Assembly (NCBI RefSeq): GCF_963676685.1
Contig: NC_092346.1
Span: 71,067,821-71,131,820 of the forward strand
Source: Mytilus edulis
Taxonomy: Eukaryota; Mollusca; Bivalvia; Mytilida; Mytilidae
DNA: 64,000 bases
Direction of reading: 5' to 3'
The notes under the pieces are model-generated. The model had not been told where the DNA came from and searched no databases. It worked only from the letters and a program-made list of their open reading frames with translations. Both the position numbers and the translations under genes were made by a program. This document shows, piece after piece, positions 45,501-55,540 of this stretch (position 1 is its first letter; each line of letters opens with the position of its first letter).

Positions 45501-48500
45501 CATAAATAGTGAGACAGATAAACACATAAACACTTATAAATTCGTACACGAAATTGGGCCGATCTATTGGTCGAATTTAAATACCCGGATGCTAAAACAA
45601 AATATATGATTGTGTATTTGTTTTGTCACACGTGACACCATACTTTTTGGAAACAAAAAGAATTCAAGTTTCGGTTTCACCTAAAATGAAACTTGAAAAT
45701 TTTATCAAAACGGGTCATCTTGTTACCGTGATATTGATACAGCCAAAGCTAATCTGAATTTGGTCCACTCACTTTATGGGTATCATAATGTAATAAATAT
45801 TATTTCAATTATTATTAGAACTATATCGGATATTTAGGGAGCATCGTTGACCAAGTGGTCTGAGTAATCGAACTACTGTACCATGTGTACGAATAGCCAG
45901 TCAACACTGATGTTGTTAGTTCAAATCCCGCACGGGGCAGATACATTGGACTCCAATTTTAATTTACAAGAATTGTCAGGTTACTTACTGAAGGTAGATG
46001 GTTCCCACTGGGCACTCCGGTTTCCTCCACCAATAAACACTGAATGTTGCTTTAAACACCAATCAATAAATCAGGTAATGTGCGTCAATTGTCAAAATTT
46101 TATACAGTTTCTGACGAATTCGATGGTGTCGAAAGTCCTTATAAGGGCAATATCCAATGAACAAATAACTGACCTCTTCACCTTATCTTTTCGCCTTTGT
46201 TAACGCATTATTATTAATATTATTAAATTTGATGCGACTGTCGTACAAGTGAGATGTTTGGTGCTGTAAAACCAGATTCAATTCACCCTTTTCTACATTA
46301 TACAGTTTCTGACGAATTCGATGGTGTCAAAAGTCCTTATAAGGGCAATATCCAATGAACAAATAATTGACCTCTTCACCTTATCTTTTCGCCTTTGTTC
46401 ACGCATCATTATCATTATTATAAAATTTGATGCGACTGTCGTACAAGTGAGAAGTTTAGCGCTGTAAAACCAGATTTAACCCACCATTTTCTACATTTGA
46501 AAATGCCTGTACCAAGTCAGGAATATGCCAGTTGTTGTCCATTTCTTTGATGTGTTTTGTCATTTAATTTTGCCATGTGATTAGGGACTTTCCGATTGAA
46601 TTTTCCTCGGAGTTCAGTATTTTTGTGATTTTACTTTTTAGACCAGGAAATGAATAGGATTTTGCTTTGCCAAAAAAATCACAAAAAAGCAGTGAACGCA
46701 AATCTATCAGGAGTGGATCCTGGATTTGTTTTTAAAGGATGTTATTCAAGAAAACAACATATCTTGGACGATTTTATTTTTTTAAAATACGCCTTTGATA
46801 TACTTTGATTATAATTAAGATTGGTTCGGAATCTTCAAACAATACAGTATAAAATTGAGAATGGAAATGGGGAATGTGTCAAAGAGACAACAACCCGACC
46901 AAATAAAAAACAACAGCAGAGGGTCACCAACAGGTCTTCAATGTAGCGAGAAATTCCCGCACCCGGAGGCGTCCTTCAGCTGGCCCCTAAACAAATATAT
47001 ACTAGTCCAGTGATAATGAACGCCATACTAATTTCCAAATTGTACACAAGAAACTAAAATTAAAATAATACAAGACTAACAAAGGCCAGAGGCTCCTGAC
47101 TTGGGACAGGCGCAAAAATGCGGCGGGGTTAAACATGTTTGTGAGATCTCAACCCTCACCCTATACCTCTAACCAATGTAGAAAAGTAAACGCATAACAA
47201 TACGCACATTAAAATTCAGTTAAAGAGAAATCCGAGTCTGATGTCAGAAGATGTAACCAAAGAAAATAAACAAAATGACAATAATACATAAATAACAACA
47301 GACTACTAGCAGTTAACTGACATGCCAGCTCCAGACTTCAATTAAACTGACTGAAAGATTATGATTTCATCATATGAACATCAGGCACAATCCTTCCCGT
47401 TAGGGGTTTAGTATCATACCATCATAACATATATGAGAAGAACATAACCCGTGTCATGCCAACAACTGTTTTTAGAATAAATGTGTTTAGTTCCGATGCA
47501 AAGACCTTATCAGTGACTCAATATTAACGCCAAAATATGCAATCTTTAATGACTTGACAACAGTATCGTAATTATATCCCTTCTTAATAAGTCTATTCAA
47601 AGGTTTTGTAAGTTTCTGAGGTGAATACTGACACCTTTGTGCTTTATAAAGAATATTTCCATTAAAAATTGAATGTGAAATACCTGAACGTATTAGAAGT
47701 CTGCATGTTGAGCTATATTTACGAATGATGTCTTTATACCGATGATAAAATTTAGTAAATGTTTTGACAAGTTTGTGATATCGAAAACCCTTGTGTAATA
47801 ATTTTTCAGTAATACATAAATTTCTCTCGTTAAAATCTAAAACATTGTTACATACACGAGCGAATCGTACAAGTTGAGATATATAAACACCGTAAGATGG
47901 TGACAAGGGAACGTCACCATCTAAAAACGGATAATTAACGATAGGAAATGAGAAATCATCCCTTTTATCATAAATTTTAGTATTCAGCTTTCCATTTGTG
48001 ATATAGATATCAAGATCGAGAAAAGGGCAGTGGTCATTGTTAGTATTAGCTTTATTTAAAGTAAGTTCAACAGGATAAATTTCATTAATATACATACTGA
48101 AGTCGTCATTATTGAGAGCCAAAATATCATCCAAATATCTAAAAGTATTATTAAATTTGTTTATCAGATGTTGTTTCGATGGGTCTTTGCTTATTTTTGT
48201 CATAAATTGTAACTCATAACAATACAAAAACAGGTCCGCAATAAGTGATGCACAGTTAGTCCCCATTGGAATTCCGATAATCTGACGATATACGGAATCC
48301 CCAAAGCGAACAAAAATGTTATCTAGTAAACATTCAAAGGCATATATAGTATCAAAGCATGTCCAATTAACATAGTTTTTTTGTTTATTGCTACTAAAAA
48401 ATTACCTAAAAGAGTTTGAACATATATATTCACATTCTGATTTTTTGAATGCCCATTTAATTAGGTGTGTGAATTTTTTCTTAATGAGAATGTGAGGCAA

Positions 48501-51423
48501 TGTGGTATACAGGGTAGAAAAATCAAAACTTTGAACAGATTCAAAATCACCAATATAAGCATGCAATTTATCAAGTACTTCCAACGAGTTCTTGACACTC
48601 CAAAAGTAATATATTCCACTATTTTCGAAGGCCTTATTTGAACAATTTATTATCAGGTTTTTAATTGTACCAAGTGTGCTGGTAAGAAGAATAGACAATT
48701 TAGTAGTTGAACAATGGTTTGAAGACGAAATAAATCTATATTTGTAAGGGGTTTTGTGTAGCTTCGGAAGCCAATACATAGTTGGGACTTTCATTGTATT
48801 TGGCTCTGCTTGTAAAGCGGTGGCTAAAAGTTTATGTTTGTTACAGATTTCGTTTTCTGAAAATGGAGTCAGTTGGAATGTTGGTGAATTGGTGATTTCC
48901 TTTTTCAGAACCTCAATGTAAAATTTACGTCAAACAATAATAAAATTATTAGCAGCTTTATCTGCCGGGACAAAAACAAATTCCTTGGCTAGTTCTTTTA
49001 GTTTATCTTTGATACGAGAAATAGGTTTATAGTGGTTATTGTTTATAGTAAAATGTTCTTTAAAATGTTGAATACGTATATCAACTATCTAAACTAAACT
49101 CATAAACTGTATAATTAATAGGTTTAATTTTGGTACTATATTTGTAAAATAATGTTAAAATCATTTTGTTAAACTGTTTATCTTGCTTTTTTCTTTGGTG
49201 CCTTTTTTAATTGAAATTGGTTTCTTTACGATGTCAACTAAAGACATTTGTTGTTGAAAGGTTCAGAAGATAAGAAAATAGGAATTCCCTGATTAAAAAT
49301 AAACTATTTGTAACTTTTCGCTTAGTTTATAGTTTTTTTCATAAATAAATTCTATTTTATTTAGACATAAGTCAGGATATGAAACAATAATATGTGTCTG
49401 TATTATTATTTGATTCTAGTAAAAACGATCAGATGCAGTCAACATAGTCACCAAACTTTTAATTGACTAGCGAAAAAAAACACCGTAATATCGGGTTGTG
49501 AGATTAAAGGTTAAATTATTGTCAGTTATATTTTGTTTTCTAAAAAAAGTTCTATTGTGAACAATAACGTTCCCTTGGAGTTTAAGTTAATGCACGATAA
49601 TGAAAAAAGACGTTAACATAAATAAACAACTAAAAACAAATAGCCATACGTAGTTTTGTTTGCAAGTCAAGACCTACAAGAGACCATATTATACATACTA
49701 ATGTTCATATAAAATGCGCAAAACTGAGAGAAAAGCGCATCTGAGGCTCATCCGCGGCTATGGTTTGCTGGTCTTAATGTGCATTTCCCTTAAAATTATA
49801 AAACAGTGAAAGGAAGCTTAGTTAGGTGGATAATACTGTTGTTTATGAAACAATGTTGCGCCTATCAGTCGTCGATGTTTAGTTAATAAACGGATATAAT
49901 TATACATATCCACTGTAAATATACCTCTCAATATACTCTTGTTATTGGTTGCTTGCTATTTTATCCAATGAAGAAAAACAAAATAAAGACAAACAGTTAA
50001 GTTCTCAAAAGAACTTCTCTGCACTTTACGTCACAATTATCCTTAGTTTGAACAAATCATAGTTTGTTAAAACAAAACACGTTAATTCCAACAAACAGTT
50101 CACCACCATCAAAAAAACTTTTTTTTTGGTAGTTTGATACTTTTTTGGTGAATATGCTATTCATCAGATAAGGCAACACGCTATATTACTTTTCACCTAA
50201 ACTTATTCCTTTTGGCAATTAAATATGCGGAAGGTGTCATACATTTCCTCTCTGTAAGAAATACATATAGAACACACAAAGAAAGCAACAGAAGGCTTGA
50301 ATGAGAACTAAACTTGACTATAAAAACATAATGACTTGGATTGTTCCATTTTGAAAATTTAATTTGTATAGCAACTTTCTAACAGCACCGGTGCTCTTTT
50401 CTTAAATATGACCTGGCTATCCCCCAAATAATACAACATACAGTGTACCAGGATGTGTGTTGTAGCTTCTTTACTTATATTTTTATTTGTTATGTTTATT
50501 AGTCACCATCAGCTCCTTATTAACATCTAGATTCATCTAAATATATGTGTCGTTCCACTCTGATTTTTTTTTTTGTTCATGACTTTTCGGCGGATAAGAC
50601 TTTTTCAAATATTAATTGTTACCATGGACAACACTATTGAAGAGGGAACAACTAACCATTGTTCTGCAGTACGTGCATTAAAATCAGGTTTATTATCAGG
50701 ATCTTACGTAGCATAAAAAACAGTAATATCAAACTGTAATCACTTAAGGACTCATCATATTGCTTTTCTTTTGGTCTTCGTGTTGTCTTTCCTTTACGAC
50801 TTACATGACGTGATAGGTCCGTTCTTTTTTTAATTTTAAATGAATATGTGATAATCAGTCTATCTTAGTAAATATTATCACTAGTAAGGGACTTTCCTTT
50901 TTGAATTTTCATCGGAGTTCAGTATTTTTGTGATTATACTTTTAACTGTTATTGTCAGACATTCAGTTCGGAAAAACAAATCTTAACGGGCTTTGGGAAC
51001 ATCAAACAATCACCAATTAACGCCTTTCACCCTTAATTAAATTGAGTGTTTACAAATTTTTTAATTTTTTGAATTACTAAGGCTTTTCTACCTCAGGCAT
51101 AGATCACCTTAGCTGTATTGGCAAAACTTTTAGGAATTTTGGTCCTCAATGCTCTACAACTTCGTACTTTATTTGGCCTTTTTAACTTTTTTGGATTCGA
51201 GCGTCACTGATGAGTCTTTTGTAGACGAAACGCGCGTCTTGCGTATATACTAAATTTAGTCCTGGTATCTATGATGAGTTTATTTTTTATCAAAATAATA
51301 TACAATGTTATAATAAGTGACTTCCTTTATGATAAGTTAAAACTAAAAAAAATATAGCTGTACCTTTTCACATCCTGAACTAGTGTTATAGTAAAAGTGA
51401 CAATCATTTCCAAAAGCAGACAT
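38967..51423 (-). CDS. Gene 2: zinc finger/FN3/GTPase paralogue with truncated C-terminus
   Basis: Exons 45391-45450 (or 51364-51423), 44772-44900, 42781-42907, 41863-42336, 39971-40149 and 38967-39515 join in consistent phase to 1518 nt, predicting 505 residues. All three CCCH fingers, FN3, P-loop (GASGSGKSI), DTPGFGNT and LITFADG are kept. After AQTK the frame runs into a stop; downstream the coiled-coil part is shortened by deletion and the Cys cluster has been inverted (38525-38822). The intact upstream 500 codons could mean that a short protein is still made, or that the break is recent. The product would lack the coiled coil and C-terminal modules. Confidence 0.72.
39971..40149 (-). CDS. 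Gene 2 P-loop exon
   Basis: The exon is 179 bases with the same phases as in genes 1 and 3, encoding SGKTIMLVGASGSGKSILL and GMINYIFGVSWDDNFRL. The lysine and serine of the Walker A box are retained. Confidence 0.82.
40545..40860 (+). repeat. Dispersed repeat family A (longer copy)
   Basis: This is one of the more complete copies, from 'actgaactccaagac' through 'aactgccatattcctg' and 'ttaaacctggttttatgg' to 'attgacaaaattggg'. It lies in the gene 2 intron between the P-loop and FN3 exons. Confidence 0.55.
41385..41690 (+). mobile_element. Penelope-like 3-prime tail in gene 2 intron
   Basis: The stretch includes 'ccggatttgtaatcacataa', 'ccttccggagcacctcag' and 'tagccatggcgttgtcag'. It is the best preserved tail in the window. 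Two overlapping short frames here are repeat shadows. Confidence 0.65.
41863..42336 (-). CDS. Gene 2 FN3 exon
   Basis: This 474-base exon is three bases longer than in gene 1, with phase 1 on both sides (gtag acceptor, gtaagt donor). It encodes ICTSNSIMLSWREPDNTNGN, EYKIVFREY, VNGLKGDTQYEFKI and the linker SDPEIYKIPFQK. The FN3 fold residues are intact. Confidence 0.82.
42781..42907 (-). CDS. Gene 2 third CCCH zinc finger exon
   Basis: This 127-base exon encodes KKRELIPCFHETQPSGC then SRPGCPFKHSKLDP, finger spacing C-x8-C-x4-C-x3-H, with ttacag acceptor and gtaggt donor identical in phase to gene 1. Confidence 0.83.
43630..43705 (-). mobile_element. Penelope-tail scrap, inverted
   Basis: The sequence 'gaaagataccagaggaacag' and 'aaactgacagcgacatggc' is the complement of the end of the tail seen at 10990-11030. 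Confidence 0.5.
43848..44468. mobile_element. 621-bp TTAA-flanked element with 17-bp inverted repeats
   Basis: GGGCATACGATACAGTT at the left end is perfectly inverted at the right end, and TTAA lies immediately outside both (43844-43847 and 44469-44472). The interior is AT-rich and non-coding. A TTAA target and GGG/CCC ends are typical of piggyBac-type non-autonomous elements. It lies in the gene 2 intron between zinc finger exons. Confidence 0.82.
44772..44900 (-). CDS. Gene 2 zinc finger exon 2
   Basis: This is a 129-base exon in phase 0, encoding RDRCPFRHSEPA then TCNFWQKGRCTKSNCKYRH. It has the same length and finger spacings as in gene 1, with an attttag acceptor and gtaaac donor. Arg replaces the initial Gly. 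Confidence 0.83.
45391..45450 (-). CDS. Gene 2 first coding exon (proximal)
   Basis: The exon encodes MSAFGNDCHFYYNTSSGCEK, 20 residues, followed by a gtactg donor. The peptide is identical to that of the distal copy at 51364-51423 and differs from gene 1's at a few positions. Confidence 0.8.
45534..45678 (-). promoter_or_regulatory. Promoter of gene 2 proximal first exon: perfect ISRE
   Basis: On the minus strand GAAACCGAAACT (45667-45678) matches the full vertebrate ISRE consensus GAAANNGAAACT, 217-228 bases before the ATG. TTTATAA (45534-45540) is a TATA-like box 84-90 bases before it. Confidence 0.62.
45842..46070 (+). repeat. tRNA-derived SINE
   Basis: A polymerase III-type A box ('ttgaccaagtgg') and B box ('gttcaaatccc') lie about 60 bases apart, followed by a conserved-looking block 'gggcactccggtttcctcca' and a short A-rich end. 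I recall a similar block in mollusc V-type SINEs such as RUDI, but cannot confirm the family. The 106-codon frame over it is not a gene. Confidence 0.55.
46100..46650. repeat. 198-bp tandem duplication leading into family A
   Basis: The segment starting 'tacagtttctgacgaattcg' occurs at 46103 and 46301 with few differences. The second copy runs into a family A element in inverted orientation (to about 46650), recognised by 'accaagtcaggaatatgcc' and 'gggactttccg'. Confidence 0.65.
46855..47213 (-). repeat. Dispersed repeat family C, inverted copy
   Basis: This is the near-identical reverse complement of 17350-17705, and the similarity includes the flanking 'gaaaagtaaacgcataac'. It lies between the two first exons of gene 2. 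Confidence 0.7.
47487..49090 (-). pseudogene. Penelope-like reverse transcriptase, broken
   Basis: Read on the minus strand, the parts in order are VFVPADKAANNFIIV, a stop, a segment with YWLPKLHKTPYK, motif A as SFDFSTLYTTLPH, a frame break near 48402, then IIGIPMGTNCASLIADLF, the catalytic box FRYLDDILALN, PFLDLDIYITNGKLNTKIYD and a 3-prime thumb region. The KLHK and LYT motifs are those of Penelope-like elements. No GIY-YIG endonuclease follows before the stop at 47487. At least one stop and one frameshift make it inactive. It lies within intron 1 of gene 2 if the distal first exon is used. Confidence 0.7.
49091..51360. other. Gene 2 distal intron 1, repeat scraps
   Basis: The first 150 bases hold further decayed retroelement frame. 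The segment 49800-49900 is paralogous to 19230-19310 and 26380-26440, which supports duplication of first exon plus intron. A family A scrap lies at 50880-50950, and a 'gacgaaacgcgcgtcttgc' dispersed terminus lies at about 51175-51290. No gene is seen. Confidence 0.45.
51364..51423 (-). CDS. Gene 2 alternative first exon (distal)
   Basis: The exon encodes the same 20-residue peptide as 45391-45450, MSAFGNDC to GCEK, with a gtacag donor. Splicing to 44772-44900 would span the retroelement and the proximal exon. Confidence 0.62.
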
Positions 51424-51507
51424 CAGTCCTTAATGCATGTATTAAATGATAGCATTCGAATACATATGCATATAAATAAGTAGTTAGACAGATAACCACA
51501 TAAACGC

Positions 51508-51658
51508 TTATAAATTCTTACACGAAACTGTGCCGATCGATAAGTCGAACTCTACATTGTAAATCCCCGGATATAAAAAAAATTATGTAAGTGTGTATAT
51601 TTTTGTCACTATCAACTACATACCTTTTTGAAACAATAAGAATTCAAGTTTCGCTTTC
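51508..51658 (-). promoter_or_regulatory. Promoter of gene 2 distal first exon: perfect ISRE
   Basis: On the minus strand GAAAGCGAAACT (51647-51658) matches GAAANNGAAACT, 224-235 bases before the ATG. TTTATAA (51508-51514) lies 85-91 bases before it. The two variable bases differ from the proximal copy while the fixed ones are kept. Confidence 0.6.
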
Positions 51659-51779
51659 AATTTAAAAATCAATTGATTCCAAGTTGAAAAGTGTATCAAA
51701 AAGGTTCATCTTATTTTCGAGAGAGATTGATGCTGCTAATTCATACGAATTTGGTCTACACTGGGACTTTTACATTAAT

Positions 51780-52799
51780 ATATAATATCGTAGGTCTACT
51801 TAATGGCTTCCACCCAACATAAAAAAAAATCTTTTAAAACACAATACCTGTAGCTAAATCAGGTATTATGCGTTCTTATCAAACAAAACTAGAAGCAACG
51901 AGGACAGTTTTTGGAGATTTTCTTGAAATTCGTCAAAAAGGCAATTTCTAATGCACAAATGATTGACTTCGTGACCATATATATTCGTCTGTAAACCAAG
52001 TTATGATTGAGATATCGCTTTACAAAACAATCACAATAAGCAGTGATAAAAAAAATAAAGGAGGCAGATCCAAGTTTTTTAAAGACCGCATAATTGCAGA
52101 CACCTAAAAATAATTTTGACGATTTGATGGAAAAAAATAAACCGATTATATATGCCCTGTATACATTTACCTTTGACTCCTCTTTTGACTACTGTATTTT
52201 ATCAAACTGTGAACTTTGGAACAAACATTATTCATTGGACATACTTGGATTATAAACTTACAAATCATTTGAAATCAACAAACTATAGAGTATATATTTG
52301 TAGTATCTGACTGCAGGTTTAACTTTTGTATATTTGTAAAATAAGGAAAGAATTGTTTTTTTTCAAATGTTTATTTCTATCTTTTCTGTGATGGTGTTAA
52401 TTGAGTCGTACACTCATTTTCCCTTATACAAATAGTTTTTTTTTCACGTTGTCATCTCAAGTCATTGGTATTTGTAAGTTAACAAAATGTAATTAGGGAA
52501 TTACTGAATATAAATAAACGACTTGTACATTTTAATAACGCAGTTTTTTGTATTTTTCACAAGTAAATGATATAATATTACTAGTATAGACTTGAATTAG
52601 GATATGCTGTAAATTTAAGACGTAACCGTCGTGTGAATCTAATAATGATGTATTTCCAATTGTGTACAAGTGGTAAAAAATAGATTCTTATACCGATCGA
52701 GACATGTCATTAGAGAAACTTTTTCTTGGCAATGGACCACTACAAACAATGTTATTTTAAAATTTTATCCGTATATTTCTATCGAAGATTGGGTACAGG
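51780..52799. other. Intergenic, no gene seen
   Basis: AT-rich sequence between the gene 2 distal promoter and the flank of gene 3. I recognise no repeat or gene. Confidence 0.45.
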
Positions 52800-53189
52800 T
52801 GCTAAGAATTACTAGTTAATTGAGTTCTAAACAACAGAATCAGTTTAAGCATAGTATTACTATGATAATTTTGATAGCAATTATTTAAGAGCAAAAATAA
52901 CTGAAAAAAGTGGAGATAAAACACTATAAAAATATTTGTTTTTGAACTATTAGATAAATAAACCAATTGAAAAGTGGAATGTATGTTAAAATATCCTACA
53001 TCTGTGAAGTGTAAACCTAAGTGCAAAGTTGACCTTAGCCAACAAATTTGCTGCAATGCTATTCTGTACTTAAATTTGATAATAAACTCAAAATCAAATA
53101 TACAGTAAACTCAAAGAAAATGAATATGAATTGTGAGCCTAGAACTGTTACATTGTCTCAGAATACATTCCATCATTGCTGACTAAAAA

Positions 53190-54547
53190 TGAGTTATGTG
53201 GCACATAAAAGGCTCTCAAGAGCCCGAATTGCTCATCTGTAATATTTTGCTTAAATCTTTCATCAATGATTATTTTTGCTTTACAACATATATTAAGGAG
53301 TGGCATAATGTCATTGTAACTAACTTTGTATTTGTTATATTTTCCCTAAAAGCCAAAGAATGCATTTCACCCTACCCCTATCTTTCATTTTAGCAAAAAT
53401 GGCTACGTTTCTTGAAGTACAGGGAAACTAAATACAAAATTTATACTAGATACCATGGAACTCATTCAGCCTAAGTTTGGCTGAGATTGATTCATCAGTT
53501 TCAAAGTAGATGATATTTTTTAAACTAAGCAAACTAGATGACCAAATTGTGACATATTGTCTTAAAAATGCTATAACTCCTTAAAGGGTCTATTGACAAT
53601 TTTGATTTTATCAAACTTACTTGTAGATCTTACTTTGCTGAACATTTTTGCTGTTTACAGTTTATCTGTATCTATAATAATATTCAAAATAATAACTGTA
53701 AAACTGCAAAATTCATAAAATTTACCAATTTACTAGCAGGAACAAAACAATGGGTTGTTAGATTCATCTGAAAGATTCAGTGCTGAAAGAACATGACCAC
53801 ATAAACCATTTTAAAGCATGTCACATTTGCTTTAGATCTAAATGCTTTAGTTCTTGAGATATAAGCTAAAAACTGCATTTTACCCCTTTGTTCTATATTT
53901 AGCTATGGCGGCCATGTTTTTTGAAGAAACAGAAAATAAAACACAAACTTTGTTCTGGATATATCAAGGATCATAGAGCTTTAGTTTGTTTTTTTCAGAG
54001 TCGAGGATTTTTTAAAGTTAGAAAACATGATAAACAAATTGTGTAAAATTGTCCTTAAAGGGCAATAACTCCCTGAGGGGTCAATTGACAACTTTGGTCA
54101 TATAACTTATCTGTAGATCTTACCTTATCTATAATAATATTCAAGATGATAACCAAAAACTGCAAAAATTTCTTTAAAATTTACAAATATAGTGGTAGCA
54201 ACCCAATAATTGGTTATCAGATTCTGAAAATTTAAGGCCTGACAGAACTTGACCTAATAAATACTTTAACTCCAGATAGATTTGCTTTAAATGCTTTAGT
54301 TTTTGATATATTTTTTAGCATTTTACCCGCTATGTTTTATTTTTAGCCATGGCAGCAATATTTATTTTCAAAAACAGAAAATAAAACACAAAATTTATTC
54401 TATATATCCTAAGGATCCTTCAACTAAAGTTTGGTTGGAATTTGTCAGTAGTTTCAAAGAAGATATTTGAAATAGTTTACTCCGGACGGACGGCAACAGA
54501 CACCAAGAGAGATGGCAAATGCTCATATTTCACTCGGAAAGTGAGCT
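53190..54547. mobile_element. 1.35-kb inserted repeat with internal subrepeats
   Basis: The paralogous region at 32930-32950 lacks this sequence, so it is an insertion. It starts near 'aaaaggctctcaagagcccg' and ends near 'ggaaagtgagcttaaaatga'. The word 'aaaatga' flanks both sides and could be the target duplication. Inside, three diverged units share 'tagatcttac', 'ataataatattca' and 'gccatg'. There is no transposase. Confidence 0.55.
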
Positions 54548-54849
54548 TAAAATGATGGGTTTTTTCATAGGAAGTGAATTTTTGTTAAGCTACAAAAAAA
54601 CTGAAGTAGTAAATTATTGTTGATACGAAATCAACTAAATGACAAAAGTAGCAAAAAGAAAATTCCTGAACAACAATTACTTAAATACTTCTCCTGTCAA
54701 CAACTGCTGGTATGCAATCAAAAGAAAATGTATCTATTACACAGCATATGATGCATATCATACACCAAACACCTGTAGTATGTACTTCTTCTTGTGTACA
54801 CATAATTCAAAATAAACTTCAACTACATAAACATAATCAAGTTGTCAAT

Positions 54850-55540
54850 CATTTTAATAACGTGTTATAATAATTTTTTTTATATGCCTTTATGAACATT
54901 ACTTTTACTGTTCAGTCTGGTTTTTGATGAAATCAATTTGGCATGGCTCTGTACTTATACATCCAATCCTCGTGTTATTGTTCTATAATATTATTTGTAT
55001 TCTTGTCTTTCATTTTTGATAATGTGTTTTTTTTATATGCCTTTTTGTGTTACTTTTTAACATATAAAGCGGCTCTGTACTTTTACATCCCATCATTTAG
55101 TTATTGTTCTATGAATTTTGTATTCTTGTTGTTCATTTTTGCTTATGTGCTTTGTCTTTATGCCTTTTTGTGCTTCGGTTACATTTTTGTTTGTTTTTAT
55201 ATTGATTAAGATTATAAGACATTGTTGAAAGCTGTACCCCTAAATGTGACATTTTTTACCTATTATGTCTGTTTGTTTTGTTCACACATTGTTGTCAATA
55301 TAATGGAAAAAGATGTGACTGTCATACAAGCGAGAGGTTTAGCTAGCTGTAAAACCAAGTTTAATCCACCATTTTCTACATAAGAAAATGCCTGTACCAA
55401 GTCAGGAATATGACAATTGTTATCTATTCGATTGATGTGCTTGAACTTTTAATTTTGCAATTTGATCAGGGACTTTCTGTTTTGAATTTTACTCTGAGTT
55501 CAGTTTTTTTGTGATTTTACTTTTTATGTGACACTTATTT
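54850..55540. repeat. Inserted repeat with hydrophobic frame, then family A
   Basis: This stretch is absent from the paralogous position at about 33300. The first part has two copies of the 'gctctgtactt' unit also found at 4560, giving an 88-codon hydrophobic frame that I do not regard as a gene. The second part (55320-55535) is an inverted family A copy with 'accaagtcaggaatatgac'. Confidence 0.55.

Noticed and set aside
54943..55209. An 88-residue hydrophobic membrane protein
   Set aside because: It is built from two copies of the same dispersed repeat and lies in an insertion absent from the paralogous region.
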